Source: Ianthella basta (taxonomy: Eukaryota > Porifera > Demospongiae > Verongiida > Ianthellidae). Taken from it: DNA of 64,000 bases. A model generated the notes under the pieces. That model searched no databases, was not told the origin of the DNA, and saw only the letters and a program-made list of their open reading frames with translations. Shown in pieces: positions 1 to 11,600 of this stretch (positions within the stretch are counted from its first letter, which is position 1; the number at the start of each line of letters is the position of its first letter). Made by a program: the position numbers and the translations under genes. The DNA lies in assembly GCA_964019415.1 (NCBI GenBank), contig OZ025887.1, forward strand, positions 2,907,306-2,971,305. The letters run 5' to 3'.

Positions 1-3000
1 GTAACGGTATTGGTAAGTTTTTTGAAAATTTGGAGTAATGCACTGGAGATTGCTTGGCATGGGAAAGGACCTTTTCAAGATCTGGATTTATGCACTAAAG
101 TTTGGTTGGGTAAGAATCTTCCCATGCTAATGGGAACGAAAATTTTGTTGCAAATTTGTAGTCATGCACTGGAGTTTGGTTGGGTAAGACTCCACCCTTT
201 CTAATGGTAATGAGAAAAGTTGTTTGAAAAATTGGGTCATGCACTGGAATATGACTAGGTGCGACTCCCCCTTGCTAATAGGAACGAGAATAGACATTTG
301 CAAGATTTAAAGTCATGTACTGGAGTAAGGAATGACTCCCCTGTTGCTAATGGGAAGGGAAAAGAGATGTTTGCAAGATCTAGAGTGATGTACTGGAGTT
401 TGAATCTACCCTTATTAATGGGAACGAGAAAAAACGTTTGCAACATGTAAAGGTATGCACTAGATTTTAGTAAGGTAATGCTCCGCCCTTGCTTATGGGA
501 AAAAGAAAATATGTATGCAAGATCTGTAGTCATGCACTAGACTTTTCTTGGGTAAGACTTCCCTTGCTAATGACAATGACAAAAGACATTTGAAAATCTG
601 GAGTCATACACTGGAGTTTGGTTGAGTAAGACTCCTCCCTTGCTAATGGTAGAGAAAATTAGTTTTCAAAATTTTAGTCGTGCGCTAGTAGAGACTGGGT
701 AAGACTCCCCATTCTGAAAAACGTTCTTTGAACAATTTGGAGTCATGCAGTGAAGATTGGTTGGGTAAGAGTCCCCTCATTCTAATGGGAACGAGAAAAG
801 ACGTTTCAAACGTGTAGGTCATGCACTAAAGTTTTGTTGCATAAGACTCTCCACTTGGTAATGGGAACGAGGAAAGACGTTTGCAAGATTAAGGGTCATG
901 TACTAGAGTTTGGTTCGTGAGACTCTACCCATGTTAATGGGAAGAAGAAATGAAGCTTGCAATAGTTGGAATTATGTACTAGAGATTGGTTAGTTAAGAT
1001 TCCTCCTTTGCTAATGGGAAAGAGAAATGACTTTTGCAACATGTAAAGTAATGCACTAAAGTTTGGTTGAAAAGTACTTCCCCCCATGCTAATGTTAACG
1101 AGAGAAGACATTTTTTGCACTTGTAGTCATGCGCTTGAGTTTGGCTGAGAAAAACTCCCCCTATTTTAATGGTAACGATAAAAGACGTTTAAAAAATTTG
1201 GAATCATGCACTGATCTTTGGTTGGGTATATAGGACTCCCCCATTTCAATGGTAACGAGAAAAGTGGTTTTAAAAATGTGGAACAATGCACTTGAGTTTG
1301 GTTAAGTAATTCTTTCCCCTGGCTAATAAAAACGAGGAAAGACGTTTGCAAGACCTGGAGACATGCACTAAAGTTAGGTTCGGTAAGACTCCTCACTTGA
1401 TAGTGGGATGGACTTTTGCAACATTTGTAGTTTTGCACTGTCGTTTGGTTGGGTAATACTCCCCCCTTCCTAATGTTAACGAGATAATACGCCTGCTGCA
1501 CTTTTAGTCATACACTGGAGCTTGGTTGAGTAATACTTTCTCCCCTTCTAATGGCACTAAGTTGCTTGAAAAATTTGGAGTAATGCTCTGGAGATTGCTT
1601 GGCTTTGAGTTTTCCCAAAATATTGGGAACGAGAAAAGACGTTTGCAACAAGTGGAGTCATGCACTAAAGTTTGGAAGAGTAATACCCGCTAATGGAAAG
1701 AAGAAAAGACGTATTCAAGATCTAAAGACATGCACTAGACTTTGGTTGTGTAAGCAACACCCAATACTAATGGGAACGAGTAAAGTAGTTTGCAAATTTG
1801 TAGTCGTATACTAAAGTTTGGTTGGGGAAGGCTCCCCCCTTTTTAATGATAACAAGAAAAAATGTTTTAAATATTGAGATCATGCAATGGAGTTTGGTTG
1901 GGTACGATTTTCCCCTTGCTAATGGGAACGAGAAAAGACATTTGCAAGATCTGGAGTCATGCACTGAAGTTTGACTCCCTCCTTTCCAATGGAAAAAAGA
2001 GATGTTCAAAAGATCTAGAGTCATGCACTAGAGTTCGGTTTTGTAAGACTCCCCCCCCCCTTACTAATTAGAACGAGCAAAGACCTTTGTAAGAGCTTTA
2101 GTCATGCACTAAAGTTTGTAGCGTAAGACTCCTTTCTTGCTAATGGAAAGGAGAAAAGACGTTAGCAACAATTAAAGCTATCCACTGAAGTTTAGTTAGG
2201 TAAGACTTTCTCTTTGCTAATAGAAGCGAGAAATGTTGTTTAATGTAATATTAGAAGTCATGCACTAAAGTTAAATTGGGAAGATTCTCTCTTTACTAAC
2301 GAAAATTAGAAAAGATGTTTGAAACTTGTAAAGGCATGCACTGAATTTTGGTAGGGTAATACTTCGCTTTTGCTAATGGGAAGAACGAAGAATGCATGTA
2401 AGATCTGTATTCATGCACTAGAGTTTGGTTGGGTAAGACTCCCCCTTTACTAATAGGAATGACAGAAGACATTTGAAAAAGCTTGAGTCATGCATTGGAG
2501 TTGGGTAGTGTAAGATTCTTCTCTTGCCAATGGGAACGAGAAATTATATATACAAGATCTGGAGTCATGCACGGGAGAATGGTTTGGCCCTCTAGCTAAT
2601 GGAACGAGAAAAAACGTTTGCAAAAATGTGGAGTCATGCACTGGAGTTTGGTTGAGTAAAACTCCCCCCTTGCTAATGATAAGAAGAAAAATAAATTGCA
2701 AGATTTGTAGTCATGCACTGGAGTTTGGTTGAGTAAGATTCCCCTCTTTCTAATGGTAACGAGAAAATTAGTTTTCAAAATTTGTAGTCGAAGACTGGAG
2801 ATTGGTTGAGTAAAACTCCCCCCCTTTTTAATGGTAATAAGAAAAGTTTTTTGAAAAATTTGGAGGCATGCAGTGGAGTTTCACTGGGAAAGACCCCCTT
2901 TTTAATAAGAACGAAAAAAAACGTTTGCAACAAGTGTAGACATGCACTGGAGTTTGTTAAGGTAAGATTCATTGGCTTGCTAATTAAAATAAGAAAAAGT

Positions 3001-3461
3001 GCTTGCAAGATCTGTAGTCATGCGCTAGAGTTTGGTTGGGAAGACTTCCTCCTTTCTAATGGGAACGAGGAAAGACGTTTGCAAGATCTAAAGTCATACA
3101 CTAAAATTTTATTGAAACAAGAGAAGTGACGTTTGCAATATGTAGAGTAATGCACTGTAGTTGGGTTGGTTAAGAATTCATTCTTGCTATTGGAACGAGA
3201 AAAGTAGTTCGCATAATTTGTAGTTGTGTACTGGAGTTTGGTTTGGTGAGGCTTCCCCCTTGCTAATAAGAACAAGAAAAAACATTTGCAAAATGTGGAG
3301 TAATGCTCTGAACTTTGATAGGATAAGACTCTCCTCTTGTGAAGGAAAACTGATCTTTACAAGATCTGGAGTCATGCCCTGGAGTTTGGTTGGGTAAGAC
3401 TCTCCCTTGCGAATGAAACCGACGATAGACGAGTGCAAGATCTGGAGTCATGCACTGGAGT
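1..3461 (+). repeat. Tandem satellite array, ~76-bp unit
   Basis: Degenerate head-to-tail repeats run from the first base. Each unit carries the cores GTCATGCACTGGAGTTTGG, GGGTAAGACTCCCCCTTGC, TAATGGGAACGAGAAAAGA and CGTTTGCAAGATCTGG, about 76 bp in all, so roughly 45 units fit. Units differ by many substitutions and small indels, which suggests an old array. Short open frames on both strands are by-products of the repeat. The array continues beyond the left edge of the window. Confidence 0.93.
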
Positions 3462-3940
3462 GAGTCTCCAACCAAACTCTAGTGCATGACTCCAGATCTT
3501 GTAAACATCTTTCCTCCTTCCCATTAGCAAGGGGGAGTCACTCTAATAAACTACAGTGCATGACTCCAAATGCTGCACAGTTTTTTTTCCTTACCATCAG
3601 CAAGGGGGCGTCTCACCCAACCAAACTCTAGTGCATGACTTTAATTTGTTCAAACAACTTTTCTCGTTATCATTACCTAGGGAGAGTCTTACCCAACCAA
3701 ACTACAGCGCACGACTACACATGTTGCAAACGTCTTTTCTCGTTCCCATTAGAAAGGTGGTGTCTTACCATACCATAGACTAGTGCATGACTGCTAATGT
3801 TGGAAACGTCTTCTCTCTCCCATTAGCAGGGGAACCTATAAAAATCCAATTGGTCTCAAAAACGTTTCTCATACCCATTAGCAGCGAAGTAAGGTTGGAT
3901 CCCCAAACTTAGGTCAATGACTCTAATTATCACAAAAAAC
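3462..3940 (-). repeat. Same satellite in inverted orientation
   Basis: From about 3462 the same unit is present as its reverse complement, with cores such as CCAACCAAACTCTAGTGCAT and TCTTTTCTCGTTCCCATTAG, about six units that become more diverged towards 3940. The two orientations meet head to head around 3440-3490, where GATCTGGAGTCATGCACT and its complement flank a spacer of about 20 bases and could form a hairpin. Confidence 0.9.
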
Positions 3941-4323
3941 TGTTACCATGTGGACCTTAACATTTGCACTACTAAATTTTGGTGGTTGTCGTGGGCTTGT
4001 GGTTCAACTGTCAACTTTGAACATTTTTACAGACAACAACTTTCGCATGATGCAACTCTGAATGACGAAGAACACTTACCAGCGAAGCTGTTATCTGTAC
4101 CTACGAACCTAGGTTGATCCCCCTCTCAATCTGCAGCAGTGAACAAATTGGTGATTGTAGAGGGTCGATTACCCTCGGCATGACTAAGTTAGTGATAAAT
4201 TTACAATAATATGTAATGTAAGCATTATTTTGGCAAATTACAAGGTAGTGCGCATGTGTGCATATGTATACTTTAGTTTCATTGAGTTTAAATCCCAAAT
4301 AATGGGGCCTATGCGGTAGTTCA
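3941..4323. other. No recognisable feature
   Basis: Unique-looking AT-rich sequence between the satellite and the next foldback repeat. I see no protein similarity, RNA gene or repeat structure in it. Confidence 0.5.
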
Positions 4324-4587
4324 AAAAGCTGCTACTCATACTTTTGCCCTTTATATTGACTTGTCTTGCTCTCCATTGGTTTTCTTTGCGCTGGGTAAGA
4401 CTCTCCAGTAAATTGGAGCGCCGTTCGGCTTGCAACAAAATGTTTATACATAAACTATCAAATGTCATGTTTGCCGAATGGTGCTCTAATATACTGGTCC
4501 TGTCTGGAGAGTCGTACCAAGCACAGAGAAAGCCAACCTAGTGCAGACAAGTCAATACAGAGGGCGAAAGTGTGACTAGTAGCTTTC
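4324..4587. repeat. Foldback (inverted-repeat) element, MITE-like
   Basis: Two arms of about 110 bp are imperfect reverse complements. The left arm (4324-4432) contains TATTGACTTGTCTTGCTCTC and GGTAAGACTCTCCAG. The right arm (about 4472-4587) contains their complements, GCAGACAAGTCAATA and CTGGAGAGTCGTACC. The arms are separated by about 40 bp. There is no coding capacity. A clear target duplication was not found, so the superfamily is unknown. Confidence 0.75.
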
Positions 4588-6711
4588 TGATGGAGTGCAC
4601 AGGACTCTGTCTTATGTATTAGTCCGGTCCAGTCGGTCTGTTTGGTGCGAAAGTTATACCCCACCCAACCTTTTACGCTGTGAACTGCACCAGTTGTATA
4701 TACCTGCTAATATTTACCTTTCGAGCCTCACGTCTTACGAAATCAGCGCTATAGCTAGCCCCTCGTCCGCCCGCCATTTGACCAACTGTATACGTGCAAC
4801 TTTTCGCCGGTTATATATTTCGCGAATGCCCATTACCTGGCAACTTTCGCGATTTTTACTTCGAGAATAGCTCCCTTTCAATGGAAGACATCAACACCCA
4901 GAGTGGTTCTGGCATGCCAGTATACTTTAGTTCCTTTCACTGGCGTTTGAGATATTTTCTGACCATTTAGAAATGTCTTTGCTCAATCTCAGTAGTTGCG
5001 TTCGAGGGCATAACGTCTACAAGAATATCTGGACTGCATGGGCATGAGCAGTTCTTTAGTTCAAACGGGAAAGCGGGAACAGCCAATATCCGTATGCAGT
5101 GGCGGTGCAGAAAGACGACCTGACTGTGGGACACGTTCAACGCACCATATCCTTTTTTTGCTTCGTGTTCGTTCGGCGCGGTGGCTCGATAGTTTGCACA
5201 ATTACTGGAGCTAGAAAGTGCTCCACTGATTTGCCACAGGGATGTCTACAATCTCATAGTAATCTTCCATTGTCCTTTTCACCATTCCACACAAAAGTTC
5301 GCTTTCTTTATATTTACTCATCTATCGACTTCCTTACGTGTGTATTACCTTGAAAAATGGTATGAATTTTCGCAAACCTCCACGGATTCGCGAAATTCGC
5401 AAATATATTGTCATGCGAAAATTTATACGTATAGGATATACTGCAACTATCTAAATGGCGACTGAAAATAACCCTATAATAAAATATTATGCATGACCTG
5501 AGTATGTTACACAATTGCGGAACGAGCTGTTAAGGCTACAAAATTGATGCATTAGTTCGCTACGCCGTGTTATTTGTTTAGCCTTTACTGTTCTAACCAA
5601 TAGCAATTGAAGGACGTACTGGCCGTGTGCACCTGACTTTAATTTGGCATTGGTAGCATTCAAATATCTGACCGTTATTGATGTATTTGTTGCAAAGTGC
5701 TGGTGATTGTTGCTTTTTTTGCAGTTCTTGCCTTACTTGTCTGGCTATTCCTTGCGTATCAGTCAAATGCTTCACACCAGAAAGCAGATTACAGGCGTTT
5801 TCATTAAATGCATCAGGCTCTTGCTGAGCACCAGTGGAGCTATACCAAAGTGACAAGAGCTATTATTTCCAGCACAGCTACATTCATGATGGATGCTGTG
5901 TGATGAGGGACACTAACATTGCAATGTTCAAAAGACAGCACAGAAGACAATGGATCAAAAGGAAACTGCGAAGCAATATGAATGCATGTAGCTAGTTATG
6001 CACAGTTATTCCATACATCTTCTGGAAGAGTTATTTATTCAAAATTAAAACATAGTTGCATACAATTATATAATTAACATTAATGTAGCATCAATTATTA
6101 CACAACACCTACACACCAATTCAAGTTTAATAATGCTGCAATCATTAATGAAGATTCTGCATTCAAACTTGCAGGATAATAAAACCTTGGACAAAGAGTC
6201 TTCAGTGTACTGCGTGCATACAGAGTAAGAGAAGAAAATCAGCTAGTACTAAACATCTTCCTGATTACAGGTACAATAAGTCTTCAATTTCAATTGTAAA
6301 TACAAAATATGCAATGATAAAATTCATCTTCTTATATAGATTATCAACTATTTGGTCAGACTTGTATTTATGTGACCTTGAGCTTTCCAGTATCAGGTGA
6401 GACAACAGTTGCTTAACTGAAAGAACATATTGCAGCATCCACCGGATTAAGTAAATGAGCACGACGACTAATACATGGAAACAAGCTACTTCAAGATAGT
6501 GAACGCTGTTGGCGGTACACTAAATGCAACATTAACCTATGTTGCAGCGTAAAAAAATAAAAGTATCTTCAATATTTGTGGTGCTCAAAACCCCGAATTA
6601 CACTGTAAGACGTGCGATAATGCTTCGTGCTCAGGTTGCAGTACACTGGTTCACCGCCACCCGCAATGACAAGACCACCTAATCACAGAGAACACTCACA
6701 CTTGCACTGGA
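4588..6711. other. Intergenic, no gene recognised
   Basis: This stretch holds only short open frames without recognisable similarity. The longest plausible one is on the minus strand at 5593-5856 (87 codons); it has no motif I know. Around 5360-5440 there is a GCGAAA/TTCGCG-rich patch that may be part of a dispersed repeat, but no terminal structure is visible. Confidence 0.4.
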
Positions 6712-8640
6712 ATGAACATTGATAGTCCAGATTCTAACAGCCAGTCCTTCACTGTTTCAAAATTTTTAGATAGCATTTCTCATGACGACCATGAGGACAA
6801 GTGCCAGATAGCAGAGCTAGCAGACACTTTTAGGTTGACATGATTTTGCAATTATCAACGATTAACCATCAATGCAGCACTAAATGGCAAAGATTTTCTA
6901 ATTATTCAGCCAGGTGGCATTGAAAAAAGCCTGTACTACCAATTCCCACCAGTTTACACACATACTAAGGCTGCTGTTGTGCGTCCCACAACCAGCCTTA
7001 TGCAAGACCAGCATGTTCTTCTAACAGATCAAAGTATACAGTGTGCATATCTTGGAATTGCCCATGTAAACAAGTCACCGGAGAGATCAATGTTTACCAG
7101 CAAAGATTCACACTGCATAATCTTTGTTACACGAGACTGGCTATTCAAAGACATTAATCTGAAAGCAGCTGAAGATGCAGCATTAGACAAAACAGTCACA
7201 CTAATTATAATCACTGTTGTTGAAGCACATTTAATATGCAAGTGGCAATCTTTTCAATGTGACTATAGGGACTTAGAGACAATAATGAACCATTTTTTCC
7301 AGCACATCGGTCATGTTTTTTACTGCCACAGCAACCCCTAGCATGACTGAAAGCTTAAAGGGTACCTGTCTGACCCCACTGTGTTGAAAGGTACCATGAA
7401 CGGTACTAATATCACCCTGGATGTACAGGACGTTACAGACAAGAGCTATGTGTTAAATGAGAATTGTGGCAGCTACATCAGCTTTTTCAACAGTGTTTGC
7501 AAAATAATTAAGAAAGACACTAATAATTTACATGTATTTTATAGCAGATATTGTTCCTATCAACCAAGGCGCTGGATAAGGTGGGCATTACATCTGCTCA
7601 CTATCGTGGTGAATTGGATGCAAAATTTAATCTGCCATCGTACAGGCAACGAGCAAATGGCAAAATGCAGGTAATGATGGCAACTGAAGTATTTGAAATC
7701 AATAGTGGAAGTGTGAGGCATGTGTTCAGGAATAGTGTACTTCCTAACATCTAAATACAGAAGTTGGGTAAAGCAGGGCGGAGTGGGCAGGCAGCTACAG
7801 CAACAATGCTTTACAGTGAGTCTGATGTTCAAAATGTGCTTGGCTGGCTACGTGATTATCTATAGAACAGACTCCTCAGGGACACTATACTGGAAGAGTA
7901 TAACATGAGTTAAAAGGTAGTGTATTGCAAGCTTGCAGGAAGATGTTTGCACAGCCCCACTTGAATACTACAATGAGGAACTAACAGATGTAGTAAAATC
8001 TTGTTGTGGAGTTCGTGATAGTGAGAATGACATGGACTATACTTCATGAACCAGAGAAGCCAACTTTTAGTACAAGCCATACAAGCCTTGGGTCCGAAAA
8101 GGAGTGCAAGCTCTCTGAATTCCTTAGGGGCTCCAACAGTTCATGGTTAACTGAAGAGAACAAAAAAAGAGCCTAGCCTTGGGGCTGGTCGAGATCATTC
8201 TTTGGAATTGTGGCGATCATTCATTAGACAGTGTCATGGTCTTGGGCCCATTGACAGGAAAGTGGCAGTCCAGGCTGTTTGTTAGTAGCAACATGCAGTT
8301 TGTGCTACAATGCACAACAAACACTTCTGGACACTCACTACTTACTGATAGTCAGACTGAAGATGTCATCCTGCCACAGAACAATCTCAGTAAATTTACA
8401 GCAGTAGTCAAAAGAATGAGGCTGTCTTTGATACACTCAATAGAGACTCAGGTAGTTGCAGCAGCCTAAGGGCATGCCATTGAATTGAGGGTGAATGGGA
8501 AGAAATTCAATGGCAAGCCTCAGGCAAGTTAATTATGTATGCTGCAGCATGCACTCCAATGGCGGCAGTGCGGGTTCTAACAGGCTGTAACCTGCACTGG
8601 TGGTGGTCTCTTTCTATGACCAACTAACACAGATACTCTA
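6712..8640 (+). pseudogene. RecQ-like DEAH-box DNA helicase pseudogene
   Basis: The order of conserved pieces matches a RecQ-family superfamily 2 helicase. An ATG at 6712 opens about 44 codons, then an in-frame TGA. The same frame then reads NYQRLTINAALNGKDFLIIQ (the Q-motif region). A degraded Walker A (GGIEKS in place of GTGKS) follows at about 6910. Next come PTTSLMQDQ (motif Ia region), VVEAHL in place of the DEAH box near 7213, and SYRDL-like CDYRDL. Shifted frames at 7381-7754 carry ATEVFEINSGSVRHVFRNS, corresponding to motif V. IQKLGKAGRSGQ (motif VI) lies at 7756-7790. A region like the winged-helix/RQC part (LELWRSFIRQCHGLGPIDRK) is near 8200-8270. Many stops and frameshifts make it non-functional. 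It resembles a multicopy RecQ-like family I associate with sponges; that attribution is from memory. Confidence 0.72.
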
Positions 8641-8960
8641 CTGGCACATGTGATGGTGGCTACTGTAACTTGCACTGGTGGTGTTTTTTCTATGTTCGAC
8701 TAGCGCAGATACTCTACTGGCACAGGTGGTGGTGGCTGCGATATTGTAACTTGCACTGTGTGGTGGTAGTGGTGGTGGCAGTCATTTTCATCTAGGAATG
8801 CATGTGGTGGCCGTAATATTGTAACTTGCACTGTGTGGTGATGGTAGTAGTACGTGGTAACAGCGACTAATGTGGTGGTCTGTTTTCTGCAGCTCCAGCA
8901 CATAATATACAGGTATGCTCATTGAAACTTCCACTGTGGTGGTGATGATGGCGGTTGTAT
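8577..8960. repeat. GGTGG-rich minisatellite with recurring TGTAACTTGCACTG
   Basis: The motif TGTAACTTGCACTG followed by TGGTGGT-type runs recurs four times (about 8588, 8664, 8755, 8820), along with two copies of GCAGATACTCTACTGGCACA. The same 14-mer appears at 18106, 18136 and 19622 in what look like retroelement 3' ends, so the array may have grown from such a tail. Confidence 0.65.
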
Positions 8961-9099
8961 CTATCTATGTGGTGGTATAGTAGCTGGATATTGTGGCTGG
9001 ATAGTTGTGAGCAAGTGTACATGTGGGTGCTGCTGCTCCAGCATAGCAGTTAATACCTACAAATGTGATTATTCAAAACATCGCCTCCATCTTGTGAAT

Positions 9100-9447
9100 A
9101 ACTAAGCAATCCTGCTAATGACATGAGCAAATGGGTCATCTAACTATGTCCACTTAGTATCACTACCTAGCGGGGCTGGGTTGGTGGGATATGCAATGAA
9201 CCTCACTTTTCTCGGCCATTTTTCGGCTAATTAAGAAATTCTGCTAATGATATTAACAGTTGGATAATCTGGTTAAGTCCACCAAGTGTCATGACTGAGC
9301 AGGCCTGGCTGGTTCAATAAAGCATACACTTCACATGTCGGCCATTTTGAGACTAATAAAGAAATCCTGCTAATAACGCAGGAAGGTTCACCACATGGAC
9401 ATGTCCACCAAGTTTCACGTCGCAACAAGCCCAGTTGCATTAATATA
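9100..9447. repeat. Tandem repeat, ~126-bp period, about 2.7 copies
   Basis: Three diverged units begin near 9108, 9235 and 9360 with the core TCCTGCTAATGAC or a variant. Each also holds a GTCCACCAAGTGTCA-like core, and two hold TCGGCCATTTT followed by a CTAATAAAGAAAT-like join. The array is interrupted on its right by the foldback insertion at 9458. No protein similarity is visible. Confidence 0.65.
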
Positions 9448-9457
9448 CAAGATACCA

Positions 9458-9684
9458 TGAACAAGGGTTAATCACTGAATATTACGCCTACCAGCCTTCT
9501 ACACCGAAGTGTTTCAGGAGGTTGGGGGCCGGAGCCCTATTGATGGCAACCAGTGATCGCCCTCCCCCATTACTAGTCATCCTACAAAGATGGAAGTAAG
9601 GCGTAATATTTTGTGATTAACCCTTGTTCAACCTAGCCCGGCCTGGCCGTTGCAGTGGCTTTCTGCAATGAACCGACCTCTCAT
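9458..9684. mobile_element. Small foldback transposon, 10-bp TSD, Mutator-like
   Basis: The 227-bp insertion is flanked by perfect 10-bp direct repeats CAAGATACCA at 9448-9457 and 9685-9694. It starts TGAACAAGGGTTAATCACTG. The inverted copy of this end lies internally near 9606-9631, and a 55-bp non-inverted tail (ending GACCTCTCAT) follows on the right. The larger relative at 18336-19135 has the same two ends and the same asymmetry. A 9-11-bp duplication is typical of Mutator-like elements, which is the basis for the superfamily guess. Confidence 0.75.
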
Positions 9685-9890
9685 CAAGATACCACTATGC
9701 ATCAATATAAATGCACCATACATTAAGCGTTCTGCTATGCACATTTACATTAGCATTTTGAGGGCTGTTCGTGGAAGAACGAAGACCTAGATAAAAATCT
9801 GTCTAATTTGGAAGTCTTAAAATCTCCCATACTTCAAAGGCACACCTATCACATGTTCATGAGAGGCGCCAAACCCCCTGGGAATTATCA

Positions 9891-10504
9891 GACGTCACGC
9901 TCGTGACGTCTATTTAGGAATGTGCCCGGTTCAAAATGGCGTCCTTATCTTAATGTATTAGGGCGCTTCAGTGAAACTAGCCAAACAGCAGTGGCAAAGA
10001 ACAATAAAGGCCATGGATAGGCTTCTTTGGATGTATTGACGACGACAGCGCACCCAAAGGCAACTTGGAGTCCACGTAGGAGAAAAGCATCATAGGCTGC
10101 TCGTACCCCATTTGTTCTTTTCATATTATTCTTATTCTTCCCACATAATTTTTGCTCGCTCCTAGCGCACGACACAGGGCACCTGCGGACCCAAGTCGTG
10201 TACGAGGACTTACGTACCTAGGTCAAGGACTAGGATCTGAGCGCCGGTGGCAATCCGATAAGTACAGCGCTGGAGCGGGCAGGAAATTTGTCCTCCCCGT
10301 GTATTAAAGATACCCCAATGCCGCCATTTTGTTGCGCTGGTATTCGGGACGATACACAGCAGCCGCTTTCATCTAAAGTGGCATAACTGTGCTCGATGCT
10401 CTGCACAATCTTCAACTACTTTAAGGAAGGGGTATTAGTCAGCGCCGGTATCAGTCTGCAGCTGGTGTAACCATAGTCCTTTGGATACGCAAAAAACTGT
10501 GCAA
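9891..10504. repeat. Dispersed repeat R1
   Basis: Bases 9891-10040 recur inverted at about 23622-23771, and bases 10150-10500 recur inverted at about 20477-20870. The left end holds a near-perfect palindrome of two CRE-like sites (GACGTCACG..CGTGACGTC). An AAAATGGCG motif occurs near 9936 and its complement near 10320. The repeat runs straight into the long palindrome at 10505, suggesting one composite element whose right end is that palindrome. Confidence 0.7.
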
Positions 10505-10833
10505 ACTAGTGTATAAGTTTTTTTTAGAATTAAAAGGGATTTAGGAATGGTCAGCAGAGAAAGCATAGAAACAAGCAACAGTAACTTAACACAATGATGA
10601 ACCCACATTGCCGTTAAGTTCGATATGCATTCTTAATTTCCTTGTAACTACATGGGACTAGATGGCTAGACATTTGGGCTTATGTAGATGTACAAGGAAA
10701 TTAGGAATGCATAGCGAACTTCACGGCAATGTGGGTTCATCATGATGGTGAGTTACTGTTGCTTGTTTCTATGCTTTTTCTGTTGGCCATTCCTAAATCC
10801 CTTTTAATTCTAAAGAAATTTTTATACACTAGT
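10505..10833. repeat. Long palindrome, MITE family M1, copy a
   Basis: The outer ends are ACTAGTGTATAAG and its near complement ATACACTAGT. The arms are about 145 bp each and include ACAAGCAACAGTAACTTAAC and AATTTCCTTGTA, separated by about 40 bp. The M1 copy b at 20151-20476 has the same ends and arms. It has no coding capacity. Confidence 0.82.
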
Positions 10834-10854
10834 ATTATATTCAATCAATCAATC

Positions 10855-11068
10855 TGTTGTATCTTAGTCCTTCTGCTAAGGGGCACGCGTACCGTCACTC
10901 TCAGTTCGATCAGCAACCAACCAACTCAATGAATAAACCAGGCATATATATAGGCAAGCAAGCAAATCAGAAACTGTCATGAACAATACACAATAACAGG
11001 TAGGTCAATCATGTTCAATCATAGACAATACACAATAACATGTTCAAGGTTCGCTTCAATACACATCA
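10855..11068 (-). repeat. 3' LTR of the Gypsy element
   Basis: On the plus strand it begins TGTTGTATC and ends ACACATCA, so in element sense it is TG...CA. It is identical to the LTR at 14968-15181 as far as I can read. A TATATATATG box lies in its middle. The polypurine tract AGGAGGAAGGAG lies just inside it (about 11069-11080 on the minus strand). Confidence 0.96.
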
Positions 11069-11078
11069 CTCCTTCCTC

Positions 11079-11600
11079 CTATTTCCATGAAGCTTGAAAC
11101 CGGTTTGGCTCTCCGGTCACCCGGCTTGATCGTCGAGGTAGACCTTCCAACTCTGGCTGTGATGGAGATGATGGGAGCAGTAGTGGATGAGAAGGATTGT
11201 CTGGCAATGCCTCAGGGGTTGGCGTTGATTCTGATCTCTTTTGTGATGATGGCCAATCACAATCCTCCATGTAGCTCCGCTTCACCTGATCTACATGGCG
11301 ATGGACAAGGCCTTGGCTTGTCTGAATCTCCAGATTCACATGCCCCCGGTAACCAACCACCTTCCCAGGTAGCCATTTTGATCCGCTCCCCCAACTGCGA
11401 ACCAGGACATTGTCTCCAATAACAAATCTCCGCTCTTCTAAATTGGCCAGGGTCTGAAATTGTTTAGCTTTCACTTTCTGGGCAATGTCGGGCTTTACCA
11501 TGTCCAGATGTGTTCTCAGCTTCCTCTTCGTCAGTAATTCTGAAGGAGCAACACCTGTCACCAAGTGAGGAGTCATTCTGTACTGGAACAGGAATGTCAC
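11079..11600 (-). pseudogene. Gypsy integrase C-terminal domain (frame-separated)
   Basis: This frame continues the integrase whose catalytic core is in the previous frame. It reads FLFQYRMTPHLVTGVAPSEL, the conserved segment after the catalytic Glu. GDNVLVRSWGSGSKWLPGKV follows, matching the DNA-binding SH3-like 'G-D-x-V' region of Gypsy integrases. A Ser/Pro-rich tail ends just before the polypurine tract. The break at about 11590-11600 may also have lost a few codons. No chromodomain is evident. Confidence 0.85.

Noticed and set aside
1..3940. CRISPR-like array
   Set aside because: Units are 76 bp and contiguous with diverged copies; there are no unique spacers and no cas genes, and the surroundings are eukaryotic.
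8700..8903. His-rich protein on the minus strand
   Set aside because: The frame is the complement of a GGTGGT minisatellite.
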